A DNA stretch of 64,000 bases, taken from positions 2,849,001 to 2,913,000 of the forward strand of contig NZ_CP116967.1 of assembly GCF_032050975.1 (NCBI RefSeq). Direction: 5' to 3'. Shown one piece after another: positions 53,985 to 63,204 of this stretch. The first letter of the stretch is position 1, and each line of letters starts with the position of its first letter. The notes beneath the pieces are model-generated. The model ran no database searches and was not told the DNA's origin. It was given only the letters and a program-made list of their open reading frames with translations. A program made the position numbers and the translations under genes. Source of the DNA: Candidatus Nitrospira allomarina. Lineage in GTDB: Bacteria; Nitrospirota; Nitrospiria; Nitrospirales; UBA8639.

Positions 53985-54220
53985 GATGAAGAAAGGCGCC
54001 AGCGGCGTTTTTGTCATTTCCGTCCTCACATATTGAAAGGTCGCTCTGTGCGCAAAACAACGGTTGTGACCTTCGGGACACGGCAGGCAATTTGCGGCCT
54101 CCCCTTCGACACGACTCAGGGCTGGACTGGACAAAATTTTTTCAACCGCCCAGAGACCTCTGATATGCAATGTGCCTGTTGGTCAATATCTCCTTGGAAA
54201 TAAGGAGTATTCATCACTCC
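53985..54220 (-). repeat. Dispersed intergenic repeat, copy B (inverted relative to copy A)
   Basis: Read on the minus strand this 236-base stretch lines up with 47925-48110: both share a CTCC-containing start, GGTCAATAT- and CCTTGGAAAT-type blocks (as complement), GGGCGGTT plus A-run, GTCCAG, TTTTGCGC.CAGAGCG and AACGCCGCTGGCG near the end. Copy B carries roughly 45 extra bases in the middle and lacks the GTACT palindrome. It occupies most of the 520-base gap between the DsbA-like gene and the cupin. Confidence 0.62.
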
Positions 54221-54348
54221 TGGAAAGTGAAATCGCCTCGGGGAGGTCCGGGATGTTGAGGGATTATTCCGGGTAGGAGAATTTTTTGGGATGATGGAGA
54301 GAATGGTGGAGGCGGTATCGGCATTGTTCAATTGAGGAGGACAATAAA

Positions 54349-54669
54349 GTGAATGTGGTGAATGTCAAAGACTATGGCCAGTTTTCGAAGGAAAAGATGA
54401 AGAAGCAGAATGTGTTTCAATCACCGAGATTTTTTTGTGATGTGTATGGTTTTGAGCCCGGGCAGGAGCAAAAAGGCCATGTGCATGCCGACCAGGACAA
54501 AGTCTATTTGGTCTTAGAAGGGGAAGGCACGTTTCGGGTCGGAAGTGAAAGCCGGGTTCTGGGGGAAGGGCAGGGGACGATGGCTCCCGCTGGTGAGGAG
54601 CATGGGGTGGTGAACCATACGACGAACCGGCTTCGCGTACTGGTGTTTATGGCTCCCAATCCCGGCTAG
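54349..54669 (+). CDS. Single-domain cupin protein
   Basis: This 106-residue cupin has GHVHADQDKVYLVLEGEGTFRVG (cupin motif 1 with two His and a Glu-type position) and APAGEEHGVVNHT (motif 2 with His), so a metal site is likely. GTG start with GAGGAGGA upstream. Small cupins of this type include sugar isomerases and dioxygenase-like or binding proteins; the function cannot be chosen. It stands alone, after repeat copy B. Confidence 0.82.
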   Translation: MNVVNVKDYGQFSKEKMKKQNVFQSPRFFCDVYGFEPGQEQKGHVHADQDKVYLVLEGEGTFRVGSESRVLGEGQGTMAPAGEEHGVVNHTTNRLRVLVFMAPNPG

Positions 54670-55027
54670 AGACTGAAATCTTGGGTTTGGTAGTGCTGTG
54701 GGGAATTGATGGTGTTGATCGGAGCTTCCGGGTATCTTTTTATCACGTCCAGCATAATCTTTCGGGTATTTGATCAGGCTTTCCGCTATGAGGGATTTGG
54801 CCAATGCCCATTTACGTGAGCCGGATGCCTTCACCCGCTATCGCAATGAGTACGGCATCAAGGCGTGGTCGTGACATTTGAAGAGCCAGGACCTTAGCAG
54901 GCACCTATCATTCAGTTGGTTCAAGTCTGTGTATTGATCGATGTTCAGTGTCCGATGTAGGGTATGATGGCTTCACCGTTCTTAACATACCCATCACAGA
55001 TTCAATTGATGCTGGAGGCAAACGATC
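54670..55027. other. Intergenic stretch with one tiny frame
   Basis: About 360 bases. A 28-codon frame at 54788-54874 (REPDAFTRYRNEYGIKAW) reads like the end of a protein but has no upstream continuation or match I know. Otherwise no RNA, repeat or promoter recognised. Confidence 0.3.
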
Positions 55028-55222
55028 ATGAATTGGAGTAATGCCACAACTCAGGTGACGGTTATCATCTGTTCTGTTTTTTTGATGGGAGCGATGATGA
55101 TGGGGTGTTCTTCCGCACCCGACCCTCAATTCGACCCGTCAAAAAAGGACATTCAGCAGGATTCCGATCGGTTCTTCAAAAAAATGGGCCAGGAAGAAGG
55201 CCAACAAGCTCCAGCCCGTTAA
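55028..55222 (+). CDS. Small lipoprotein
   Basis: The 64-residue protein has a signal peptide with lipobox MMMGC (Cys27) and a short charged mature part (SSAPDPQFDPSKKDIQQD). A GGAGG lies upstream of the ATG. No family; typical of tiny outer-membrane lipoproteins. It is convergent with the DUF4340 gene. Confidence 0.7.
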   Translation: MNWSNATTQVTVIICSVFLMGAMMMGCSSAPDPQFDPSKKDIQQDSDRFFKKMGQEEGQQAPAR

Positions 55223-55346
55223 GAGTTAGCTTGGGGAAGTCTGGGGTTCGTGATGATTGTGACTATCTGTTGCTCTTGAACCTGCGCAAATGGTGCAAGA
55301 ATGCCATTTAAGGCCTGAAGCGGCGATGAAGGAGTGAGCAGGAAGT

Positions 55347-56720
55347 CTATTCGGTTGAGCCCGCCTGCCGTATCAGTTGGGTTTTGGAGGGAATTTGATC
55401 AAGAATCGTCGATCGGACCTGGTATAACCCTGGCAGGCTTGATCCCTTTGCGAAGACCAGGCCTCGTTCTCTCTTTCCCAACATTAATTGTCCGATTTCC
55501 TGTCCCTTGCGGTTCATGCCAGAAATCGTGGCGTTGGGTGAGGCCATCCCATGATCTGTTGAGGCGGAAGAGGAATCAGGGTGGAATATTTCTGCTGGAA
55601 CGTCCACGATCCGGCTGACAAACAGTTTCACAACTTCCTGGTTTACCTCTGCTGAGGGATTGTCCTCCAGGATCCACTCATCATGTTGGTTAATGAGAAT
55701 ATAATGATCCCGGGGGGTGTGGACTGTCAGCATCGCGATATCGGCGATTTCCATACCAAAAAGACGTTTGTCCTGAAAATGAAACATGCCTTGCGTGATG
55801 GGTTTTAGAATGCCCGGTGGGATCTCATAGAGCGGGCCGGAGGCCGACGTAATGGCATAGGCCTTTTCTGGATCAGCAAATTGATAGAGTTCCAGCTGGT
55901 GCGTACGTGCGCCTTCTACGATCTGTATCTCAGCCTGAATGCGCGCCGGTTGGCCCAGAATCCGTTTCTTTTCTTCCTCGGTGTCAATGAAGCCGGTGGC
56001 GGCCAGGCCTCCTAAATCCATGAGGAGTGTGCCCACGGCGGTTTTGTCTGCCGGTCCCTTCACCGGACTTTGGAACATCCAATTCGGCGTCAAACTATGG
56101 GCTCCTGCCACTCGTGTCATGATCATGGTAGTTGGTCCGAGCTGAATGTGAAGTTCCAGGACTCGATCCCGTTCGAAAAACAAAAGGTCTTTAAGCCGAA
56201 AGCTTGTGAGGGATTTTTGGGCGAAAGTCATCACATCTAGTGTTGTCAGCACGACCTGATTGTCAGGTTTCGTTTGGACGTACAAGGACGGAGCAAAGGG
56301 TCCGGCATCCCCTAAAGCCATTTCCTGCGTCTCGGTCGGAGTGGTCAGGGTGAGGGTTAGATAAGGGGGCTCTAATCCGTATTCCGACAAATTGCTTGGA
56401 CCATCCTCGATATGCCGCTTGATTTTTCCAATCGTCAAGGCTCGCAGAATCCGCCGAATTTCACGCGAGTCCGCGGGGGATCGCATGGGTTCGGTCATCA
56501 TCCATCGCCATTGATCATCACGTTCGAGGTGGATGGTCTCCGTGGGGGTGGCCCAGGTGATCTGCGTGATAGCCCGGTCATCGAACGGCAGGATCTGTCG
56601 TTCCTGGGTCTCCTGTTTTTCCAGTTGGCGGGATTGTGGAATATCAACGAGGAGGATATAGCCTCCCAAGCCTAGAACGACCAGAGCCAGGATGAGCGTT
56701 ACGCGAACGGGATTTATCAT
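55347..56720 (-). CDS. DUF4340 membrane-anchored periplasmic protein of a Gld-type ABC system
   Basis: The 457-residue protein has one N-terminal transmembrane helix (about 6-25) and a large extracytoplasmic part with repeated DUF4340 motifs (ITQITWATPTETIHLER, LTLTLTTPTETQEMALGD). It is the last of four genes that encode an ABC transporter of the GldA/GldF/GldG kind; DUF4340 proteins are regular partners of GldG-like proteins. Function in bacteria without gliding is unproven, perhaps export or envelope maintenance. Confidence 0.85.
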   Translation of the reverse strand: MINPVRVTLILALVVLGLGGYILLVDIPQSRQLEKQETQERQILPFDDRAITQITWATPTETIHLERDDQWRWMMTEPMRSPADSREIRRILRALTIGKIKRHIEDGPSNLSEYGLEPPYLTLTLTTPTETQEMALGDAGPFAPSLYVQTKPDNQVVLTTLDVMTFAQKSLTSFRLKDLLFFERDRVLELHIQLGPTTMIMTRVAGAHSLTPNWMFQSPVKGPADKTAVGTLLMDLGGLAATGFIDTEEEKKRILGQPARIQAEIQIVEGARTHQLELYQFADPEKAYAITSASGPLYEIPPGILKPITQGMFHFQDKRLFGMEIADIAMLTVHTPRDHYILINQHDEWILEDNPSAEVNQEVVKLFVSRIVDVPAEIFHPDSSSASTDHGMASPNATISGMNRKGQEIGQLMLGKRERGLVFAKGSSLPGLYQVRSTILDQIPSKTQLIRQAGSTE

Positions 56721-56721
56721 G

Positions 56722-58245
56722 TTACAAACTTCGCCGCCTTTTCCAAACAGATAGACCGATAAATAAGGTGAGGAGTGGAATGAACAGGACCTGAAAAAAT
56801 ACGAGCGCTTGTTCCTGTGAAGGATTCGGTATGAATGGATGAAAGGCCGGATCTTTTGGTGTCAGAGAAACTAAGGCGTCCTCCTGCGCAAGCCAGGCAA
56901 TGGCTTTCAAGAAAAAATCCGTGTTCCCCGGATACGTCAGATACCCATTGGTCGCAAAGGCGGCATTCCCCACGATGAGGACGGCAGAATGTGCGGTTGG
57001 GGACTGGTCGACCGGTTTGCGGATTAAGAGGCCCGCGACGGTAAAGGGGCCTTTGAGATCTTCCCCCGCCGTGAATTCCGGTTGAGGACTGTTTAGGTCC
57101 GTTTCTTCCCAACTTTCCGGAGATGTTTGGGCTAAGGCGACATACTCCCAGGTCTTTCCTTGTGCCGGGTCGAAGGTCACCGAGCGGGACACGGGAAACA
57201 GGATAGGAGTGGTGAAGTCTTCGGTGATGTCATGTGTGGTGAAGGTTCGAACGAGCAAGGCGGTGGGACTGCCACGTCCCAAGCGGTCTTGTTCATCAGC
57301 CAGGATGCCGGTTCCCAATTGAATGCCCCACGCCGTAAAGAGGGGATCCAGGGAAGTGCCGCTGCCTGGATCATCCATCACCAGTACCCGTCCTCCTTTT
57401 TCCAAAAATTGACTTATCCATTGTTGATCATCAGAGGATACGGCTTCTGTGGAGGAGGCCACGATGAGGACTGCCGCGTCGTGTGAAGCTGTGTCCTGCC
57501 AATTCACTGTCTCCACCTCATAACCTTGCTTGGTCAGGGCATCGCCGGCCCGGGATAATCCTGACGATTCGGTATCAGAGAGACTTTTTTCGCCATGGCC
57601 CGTGACAAAGGCAATGCGCTTTTTCTTGTCCTGTGTGACGCGGAGTAACGCATTGGTCATGTCGGCTTCAGAAGACCGTTGGAGATAGACCTTTTGGGGA
57701 CCACTTTCCACGACGACGGTGTCGATTCGAGTCACTTGATATTCTTTTGCCTTGTCTGGTTGGCGTTCGGGATCGATAAATGTCAGTGTGATGAGAGGAC
57801 TCTCCTTCGCATAAGTCGTCAAGAGGTCCTGGTATCCGCCATAACCTGGACTCCCTTCATGAGTGAAAGCCGTCATTTTCACTTCTCTTGGAAGAGTTCG
57901 AAGGACTTGATAGGTCTGTCGGCTTAAGGTGAAATTTTGCGTCTCGGAGAAGTCCCATTGCGGCGCATGCTTGGCTGCGAGGAAATTGAGTAAGGCCACA
58001 ACGACGCCGGCAAGCAGCACCGAAAACAGGCTGTGTGCGCCGAGTCGGGTAGACCGGGTTCGAGCCAACGCGGTGAGGCTCCGAAAATGGTAGGCAAAAT
58101 AGCCCAGGAGGCAGACTGTTCCCACGCCGAGGAGGATTGAGGAGAGGCTCCCTGCAGCAGGATAGACCAAGGGAAGTCCCAATCCTATCAGGGCTATTAT
58201 CGTTCCGGCTATTCCAAGAATTGAAGACACACGCGTTACTTCCAT
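56722..58245 (-). CDS. GldG-like ABC transporter auxiliary/permease protein
   Basis: From ATG 58245 the 507-residue protein starts with two transmembrane helices and an FxF-like loop, followed by a long extracytoplasmic GldG domain (LSRQTYQVLRTLPREVKMTAF, RIAFVTGHGEKSLSD, LIVASSTEAVSSDDQQWISQFLEKGGRVLVMDD), and ends with a C-terminal transmembrane helix (FFQVLFIPLLTLFIGLSVW). It overlaps the permease gene by 10 bases and the DUF4340 gene begins one base after its stop, so all are co-translated. Confidence 0.86.
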   Translation of the reverse strand: MEVTRVSSILGIAGTIIALIGLGLPLVYPAAGSLSSILLGVGTVCLLGYFAYHFRSLTALARTRSTRLGAHSLFSVLLAGVVVALLNFLAAKHAPQWDFSETQNFTLSRQTYQVLRTLPREVKMTAFTHEGSPGYGGYQDLLTTYAKESPLITLTFIDPERQPDKAKEYQVTRIDTVVVESGPQKVYLQRSSEADMTNALLRVTQDKKKRIAFVTGHGEKSLSDTESSGLSRAGDALTKQGYEVETVNWQDTASHDAAVLIVASSTEAVSSDDQQWISQFLEKGGRVLVMDDPGSGTSLDPLFTAWGIQLGTGILADEQDRLGRGSPTALLVRTFTTHDITEDFTTPILFPVSRSVTFDPAQGKTWEYVALAQTSPESWEETDLNSPQPEFTAGEDLKGPFTVAGLLIRKPVDQSPTAHSAVLIVGNAAFATNGYLTYPGNTDFFLKAIAWLAQEDALVSLTPKDPAFHPFIPNPSQEQALVFFQVLFIPLLTLFIGLSVWKRRRSL

Positions 58246-59006
58246 CGGTAGGCGTCGACGGCTTGGTGAGCGGCAAACCACATAAAAGCTATGCCGGAGA
58301 CGTAATAAAGAATATCTTTGAGGTTGAAAAGCCCACGAATCAATCGTTCATAATGTTCGCTAAAAGAAAGATAGGACAGAATATGTCCGATTGTGGTGTC
58401 CCCAACAATGCCCCCTAACGCCCCAAGCATCCAGAGACCTAAGATGCAGCCAAAGCTTAAAAACGCCGCAATAATTTGATTTTCGGTCAATGCCGAGGCA
58501 AACAGACCAATGGATATCAGAAGGGCTCCCTGGAGAAACAGCGCAACATACCCAAGATAAATCGGTCGCCAATCAAAGGTTGCATAAGCGGAAAGCGTGA
58601 TCGGGATGAGGCTTGTCAGTGATAACAGTCCGCTATAGACGATTATCACGCTCATGAATTTTCCAGACACAATTTCATTGACGCCAATGGGAGACGTGAG
58701 AAGAAGTTCGAAGGTTCGAAGTTTGCGTTCTTCGGCGAAGAGACGCATGGTGAGTAATGGGAGAATAATCATGAGGATGAGGTTGATGCTTCGAAAGAGG
58801 GGTCTGAACAGCATATCATTGAGATTAAGTTGTGCGTAGGTGTTTTGTACTTGCATCAGGCGGATAGCCTGGTTACTCGCATTGGCGGCCGCGGAATAGG
58901 CCAACAGCCCCACGATAGCCAAAAAGATGGCCGCAATGACATAGACCACGGGAGACACAAACGCACTTCGTAATTCTTTGGCAACAATCGTGTGAACGGG
59001 GGTCAT
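58236..59006 (-). CDS. ABC-2 type permease, GldF-like
   Basis: The 256-residue inner-membrane protein has six hydrophobic segments and the ABC-2 pattern TIVAKELRSAFVSPVVYVIA at the start and LTMRLFAEERKLRTFELLLTSP in the middle. It forms the membrane part of the transporter whose ATPase is encoded directly upstream. Confidence 0.88.
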   Translation of the reverse strand: MTPVHTIVAKELRSAFVSPVVYVIAAIFLAIVGLLAYSAAANASNQAIRLMQVQNTYAQLNLNDMLFRPLFRSINLILMIILPLLTMRLFAEERKLRTFELLLTSPIGVNEIVSGKFMSVIIVYSGLLSLTSLIPITLSAYATFDWRPIYLGYVALFLQGALLISIGLFASALTENQIIAAFLSFGCILGLWMLGALGGIVGDTTIGHILSYLSFSEHYERLIRGLFNLKDILYYVSGIAFMWFAAHQAVDAYRWK

Positions 59007-59032
59007 AATGAGAGTAATCCGGGTAAAGGCGG

Positions 59033-59998
59033 TTAGTGTGGCCCACCAGGGGTGGTACTGTTGGGTCCGCCGGGAGTGTTGGTTTGTGTGAGCACCTTAA
59101 ACGCATCCTCAAGAGTGAGTGGTTGGGTTTTTAATTCCAGAAGGCCCACATTTCTGGAGACGACTAATTGGGTCAATTCCTCCCGGATATCCCGCCCCAT
59201 CTGCGTGTCCAGAAGATAGGTGTGAGCCGTTGCTCCTTGAGAGACCCGGATGACTCCAGGAATTTGGTGTAGCGCCTCCAACAGGTCCGGATCCGATTGC
59301 TTCACCGTTAGACTGAGCGTTTCCGATTCACGGAGTTTGGCCCCTAACTGTTCCGGGGTGTCTACCGCAACAATTCGGCCACGGTGAATGATAATGACGC
59401 GCTGGCAAATAGCGGTTGCCTCGGCCAATAGATGTGTACTGAGAATGATGGTGTGGGAGCCCGCCAGGCTTTTAATGAGTTCCCGGATCTCAATAATTTG
59501 ATTCGGGTCTAGACCGGTCGTTGGTTCGTCCAAAATCAAAACGGGAGGATTGTGCAAAAGGGCTTGTGCCAACCCAACGCGTTGTCGATATCCACGGGAT
59601 AGATGTCCGATGACTCGGCCCCGAACATCGGCCAGGCCCGTTTGGGTAATGATGGTCTCCATTCTTTCGGCCAGTTGGTCCTCGGAAAGTCGTTTAATTC
59701 TCCCCACAAAGGTCAAATATTCAGTGACGGTCAGTTCCAGATACAGAGGGGGAGTTTCGGGGAGATACCCGATATGTTTTTTGACCTCCCAGGGTGTTTC
59801 CAGGCAATCAAACCCTGCAATGCGGACGGTCCCCAAAGTTGGGGGCATGAACCCCGTCAGAATACGCATAGTGGTGGTTTTTCCTGCGCCATTTGGCCCG
59901 AGGAACGCCACGATTTCCCCCTTGTTAATGGAGAAAGAGACGTCATCCAACGCGGTTGCGTTCCCGTAGCGTTTGGTCACATGTTGAACGTCAATCAT
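59033..59998 (-). CDS. ABC transporter ATP-binding protein, GldA-like
   Basis: The 321-residue ATPase has Walker A GPNGAGKTT, the signature LSRGYRQRVGLAQALLHNPP, Walker B LILDEPTTGLD and the switch His in STHLLAEA. A C-terminal domain of about 90 residues ends in a Gly/Pro/Thr tail. It energises the permease pair. First gene of the four-gene minus-strand operon; 27 bases separate it from the permease gene. Confidence 0.9.
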   Translation of the reverse strand: MIDVQHVTKRYGNATALDDVSFSINKGEIVAFLGPNGAGKTTTMRILTGFMPPTLGTVRIAGFDCLETPWEVKKHIGYLPETPPLYLELTVTEYLTFVGRIKRLSEDQLAERMETIITQTGLADVRGRVIGHLSRGYRQRVGLAQALLHNPPVLILDEPTTGLDPNQIIEIRELIKSLAGSHTIILSTHLLAEATAICQRVIIIHRGRIVAVDTPEQLGAKLRESETLSLTVKQSDPDLLEALHQIPGVIRVSQGATAHTYLLDTQMGRDIREELTQLVVSRNVGLLELKTQPLTLEDAFKVLTQTNTPGGPNSTTPGGPH

Positions 59999-60132
59999 AC
60001 GGATGCCCAGCGAGTTGTGTCGTGAAATGGTGAGAAAAGTGACTTTAAATGCAATAGCTCGACAGGAGTCCGATCATACCTATGTGAAAAAAAATCCGTC
60101 AAGTTTAAACATGGGCGCAGTGCCGATTGAGA

Positions 60133-60160
60133 TTGACTCTTTTAATGAAAGTTGTATGAT
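60133..60160 (+). promoter_or_regulatory. Sigma-70 promoter for pal
   Basis: TTGACT (60133-60138), a 16-base spacer and TATGAT (60155-60160) lie in an AT-rich stretch. Transcription from about 60167 gives a 75-base leader to the TTG start of pal. Confidence 0.6.
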
Positions 60161-60241
60161 AGCTACTATTATAGGGATTTATGAGTTATGCGAGTAAGGG
60201 ACCTTCTACCCTGCCTTGGGAGAGTGGAGTAACGGCCACCA

Positions 60242-60853
60242 TTGAGGAAGTTGTTTCAGGGAAAACTTGCGATTCTTGGGCTGTTGGTTGCTTTTTTGAG
60301 CGGGTGTAGTTCCTGGCATCATGTGTCCATCTTCAGCCATGGTGCCGAGCCAGTCGAGGAGTCTCCGGATTCTCCTCCTCCTTCGGTGGCGAATGCCCCT
60401 GCCGTCTCTGTGCCCGATCCGGAACCCTCCCTTCCCATCGTTTCCCAACCTCAAATATCAGAAATACCGCCGGCAATAAGTGACATCAGTTCGCAAACTG
60501 CCAATCATTCCCTTCTTCCCTCGACGTTGGAAGATGTTTTTTTTGATTACGACCAATATTATATCCGGAGTGAGGCTGTTCCTATCCTGATGCAGAACGC
60601 TGAAGTACTCCTGAATCGGCACGCTACTCGTACTGTCCTGATTGAAGGGCATTGTGATGAGCGAGGAACCGAAGAATATAATCTTATTTTGGGTGAGCGT
60701 CGCGCGATGGCGGTGAAGAATTACCTGGTGGATTTAGGGGTGAGCGCTTCATCTATTCGAACTCTAAGCTTGGGGAAAAATGAACCGTTTTGTCTTCAAC
60801 CCACTCGTGAATGTTTTCAAAAGAATAGACGGGCCCACTTTGTGTTGAAATAA
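60242..60853 (+). CDS. pal: Peptidoglycan-associated lipoprotein Pal
   Basis: Pal binds peptidoglycan and the Tol system at the outer membrane. The 203-residue protein (TTG start, KLFQGKLAILG signal, lipobox LSGC with Cys22) has a Pro-rich linker and an OmpA-like domain (about 97-203) with VFFDYDQYYIRSEA, IEGHCDERGTEEYNLILGERRA (split around the diaminopimelate-binding Asp/Arg) and SLGKNEPF. No tolB is next to it here. A Cys pair near the C-terminus (CLQPTREC) is unusual. Confidence 0.92.
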   Translation: MRKLFQGKLAILGLLVAFLSGCSSWHHVSIFSHGAEPVEESPDSPPPSVANAPAVSVPDPEPSLPIVSQPQISEIPPAISDISSQTANHSLLPSTLEDVFFDYDQYYIRSEAVPILMQNAEVLLNRHATRTVLIEGHCDERGTEEYNLILGERRAMAVKNYLVDLGVSASSIRTLSLGKNEPFCLQPTRECFQKNRRAHFVLK

Positions 60854-61040
60854 TTCTGTAAAATTTCCAACTATTTATGTGTTCGGAGTACGTCTTTAGA
60901 ACTCATATGAATCTGGTCCATGATGGCCGTCCCTCCTTTTAGGTTATTGAAGGGGTCAAAACCGCGGGATATTTTGGGAGAAAATTTGCAAGTCTCTCAA
61001 CAATATTTTCGCTCTTTTCCTCAAGATGAGGAGGATGTCT

Positions 61041-61412
61041 ATGCGGTTTTGGTCCATCATAATCTGGTTCTTCCTACTACTTCCCTCTTCCGCTTTCTCG
61101 GAAGTATGGGATTTTTCATGTACCGAGGCTGTCTCTCTTTTGAAGGCTGCCCAGGAACAGGTCGTCCGGAAGCATGACCAATTGCAAGAAGCTAAGTTTA
61201 GTCTCCGGCATGCTCCTAAGGAATTTGATGGATGCAGGCGGAGCCGTCGTGGATTTCAAGGGGGAAAGATTCATTGCGTGACCCATCAATCCCCCCAAGG
61301 AAATCTATTGAGAGATATCCTTGTTGCGCAACGAAGCCTTGATGTCTCCATCCAGGATTTCAAAAAACACCAGAAAGGTCTGGTCCTTTCCTGCTCGGAG
61401 TCTTCTCCCTAA
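61041..61412 (+). CDS. Secreted hypothetical protein
   Basis: From ATG 61041, with GAGGAGG about 7 bases upstream, the 123-residue product has a signal peptide (FWSIIIWFFLLLPSSAFS) and a mature part with four or five Cys and a helical segment (CTEAVSLLKAAQEQVVRKHDQLQEA). No family recognised. A terminator-like hairpin follows at 61483. The gene may be co-transcribed with pal, 190 bases upstream. Confidence 0.62.
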   Translation: MRFWSIIIWFFLLLPSSAFSEVWDFSCTEAVSLLKAAQEQVVRKHDQLQEAKFSLRHAPKEFDGCRRSRRGFQGGKIHCVTHQSPQGNLLRDILVAQRSLDVSIQDFKKHQKGLVLSCSESSP

Positions 61413-61482
61413 TCCGATATTCTTTTTTCTTACCTCAAATTTCATCCCGCGCGGGTACGCCCTCCCAGGGTGGCGCTTCGTC

Positions 61483-61506
61483 GATCCTGGTGCCCAGGGT
61501 TTTTTT
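61483..61506 (+). terminator. Rho-independent terminator-like hairpin
   Basis: GATCCTGG-TGC-CCAGGGT (with wobble pairs) is followed by seven Ts. It lies 70 bases after the secreted-protein gene. The rest of the gap to 61765 holds only short frames and nothing I recognise. Confidence 0.55.
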
Positions 61507-61765
61507 CAATGAAAAACAGGACAGCCAAGGCATTTATCCCGGGCGGTGGGTCGCTTTGATTATCGTTTCGCGCACCCATCTCGTGGAGAGATCATAGTTG
61601 TTTTAGTCCTCATGCTCGAAGCGAATGATGCTGGATTTGGGCCGATCCACCTTATGGCAACCAAGAAGAAAATAATGGAAAAATTCGTATAATCGTCGAT
61701 CTGTGCCACGAAAAGAAAAGGCGGAGCCTTCCCTATCATCAACATTGATAGCAGGAAAGGAACAT

Positions 61766-62560
61766 ATGGTGCTCGGTCTTAAAAAGATTTTGGCCTCATT
61801 GTTTTCTCCTCTCTCTCTGTGTGTAGAGGTGATGGCGTGCGGGCTTGTCTTTTTGTATTTTTCCCGCAAGCCATACCTTGGGAAAGTCCTGGTTTCCCTG
61901 GGATTCATTCTGCTTGTCATCAGCGGTTATGAAGGAATCTCAGGGCGTATCATACGTACGTTGGAATCACAATATCCTCCTATTAATCTTTCCCAGGTTC
62001 TGACTTCCGGGGATATCGCAAATACCCAAGAATCCCTGAAATGGATTGTAGTCCTGGCCAGCGGTACTGCCGGAGATGCCACGTTGCCTTATCAGCTTCG
62101 AGTGTCTCATCACTCCCGTGTTCGATTAATGGAGGGTATCCGGCTTCATCGCATGCTGCCCGGAAGTAAAATCATTCTGACAGGGGGCACGGGGTTTGAG
62201 GGTTCTCCTGAAGCGACCACCATGAGTCGAGTCGCCGAGGAATTAGGCGTCAATCGGGCAGATATGGTTCTGGAGGTTGAATCCCGTGATACCAAGGATC
62301 ATCCTCTGTATGTTCGGGATATCGTCCATGATGAGCCTTTTATCTTGGTGACAAGTGCTTTCCACATGCCACGTGCGGTCAAATTATTTGAGAAACAGGG
62401 TCTATATCCAATTCCGGCCTCCACAGGACAATGGGTTCCTCCTATGCAGTTTTGGTCTTTAGTGAACTTTTTCCCGAGTTCCTCCGGAGTGCGTCTTGCC
62501 GAATTGGCCTATCATGAATATATGGGTTTATTGGAGGCCTGGGTTCAAGATCAGATTTAA
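61766..62560 (+). CDS. YdcF/ElyC/SanA-type membrane protein (DUF218)
   Basis: From ATG 61766, with AAAGGAAC upstream, the 264-residue protein has two N-terminal transmembrane helices (about 8-50) and a DUF218 domain with VVLASGTAGDA, LMEGIRLHRMLPGSKIILTGG and VTSAFHMPRAVKLFEKQGLYP. ElyC relatives act in the envelope, on peptidoglycan or lipid carrier metabolism. The frame is open from 61703, but only this start has a ribosome site. Confidence 0.85.
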   Translation: MVLGLKKILASLFSPLSLCVEVMACGLVFLYFSRKPYLGKVLVSLGFILLVISGYEGISGRIIRTLESQYPPINLSQVLTSGDIANTQESLKWIVVLASGTAGDATLPYQLRVSHHSRVRLMEGIRLHRMLPGSKIILTGGTGFEGSPEATTMSRVAEELGVNRADMVLEVESRDTKDHPLYVRDIVHDEPFILVTSAFHMPRAVKLFEKQGLYPIPASTGQWVPPMQFWSLVNFFPSSSGVRLAELAYHEYMGLLEAWVQDQI

Positions 62561-62754
62561 TGAAGCAGGGGGAGGCCCTGAATCTTGACCTTTTAAGGGG
62601 AATAAAATCAATTGAGAGGGTTAATGTCCCTGCGCTGGTTATGGAGAACGAATGGCCTAATTTCTTAGCGCAGGCTATCCGATAGAGATACAAGCGATGT
62701 CGTCTATTGTTTGATTCACAATATGGCTGGGACTTTTGGGAGATTAGCAAAGTA

Positions 62755-63078
62755 ATGAATTGGCAAAGATGGGCGGGAGGAGCCCTCATTATGTTTCTCA
62801 GTGTCTTTTTTCTGGAGGGGTGTAGTATATGGGAATCGTATTATCATCCGAACCACGGTTCCACTCGTGCGGATCGTATTTGCCATCCCTATGGAGACTG
62901 CCTACAGGGGGAGTGGGTTTCCACTGATGGAGAAGGTGCGGATCCCATTGAAACGCATTCAACCTGTGTTGCGCTGGTTTCTGCGGAACAGGGGAGTGAT
63001 TGGAAGAGAGATTCGGTTACCCAGGGGTTGGAAATAGGTGAGTGTATGGAACAACACGGGTTTACTCTCAAGCCGTGA
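62755..63078 (+). CDS. Small lipoprotein with a Cys-rich mature part
   Basis: From ATG 62755 the 107-residue protein has a signal peptide and lipobox FLEGC (Cys23), followed by a mature part with several Cys (ICHPYGDC, STCVAL, GECMEQHG) that could form disulfides. No family recognised. The frame is open from 62707 without a better start. The gap from the YdcF-like gene (62561-62754) holds nothing recognised. Confidence 0.62.
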   Translation: MNWQRWAGGALIMFLSVFFLEGCSIWESYYHPNHGSTRADRICHPYGDCLQGEWVSTDGEGADPIETHSTCVALVSAEQGSDWKRDSVTQGLEIGECMEQHGFTLKP

Positions 63079-63204
63079 TAGAACGAGAAAGCTTTATGAA
63101 GTCATTTTCAGCAAATGACTTCCCATTACCCATCTGCACACCACTCTCCTGGCTTCTCCACGTTGAATGAGGCTCAAGAAATTGGGGAATCAGCCTATAC
63201 ACGC

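Noticed and set aside
49319-54220. A genomic island integrated at tRNA-Ser
   Set aside because: The accessory genes are on the 5' side of the tRNA, no integrase is present and I saw no repeat of the tRNA 3' end.
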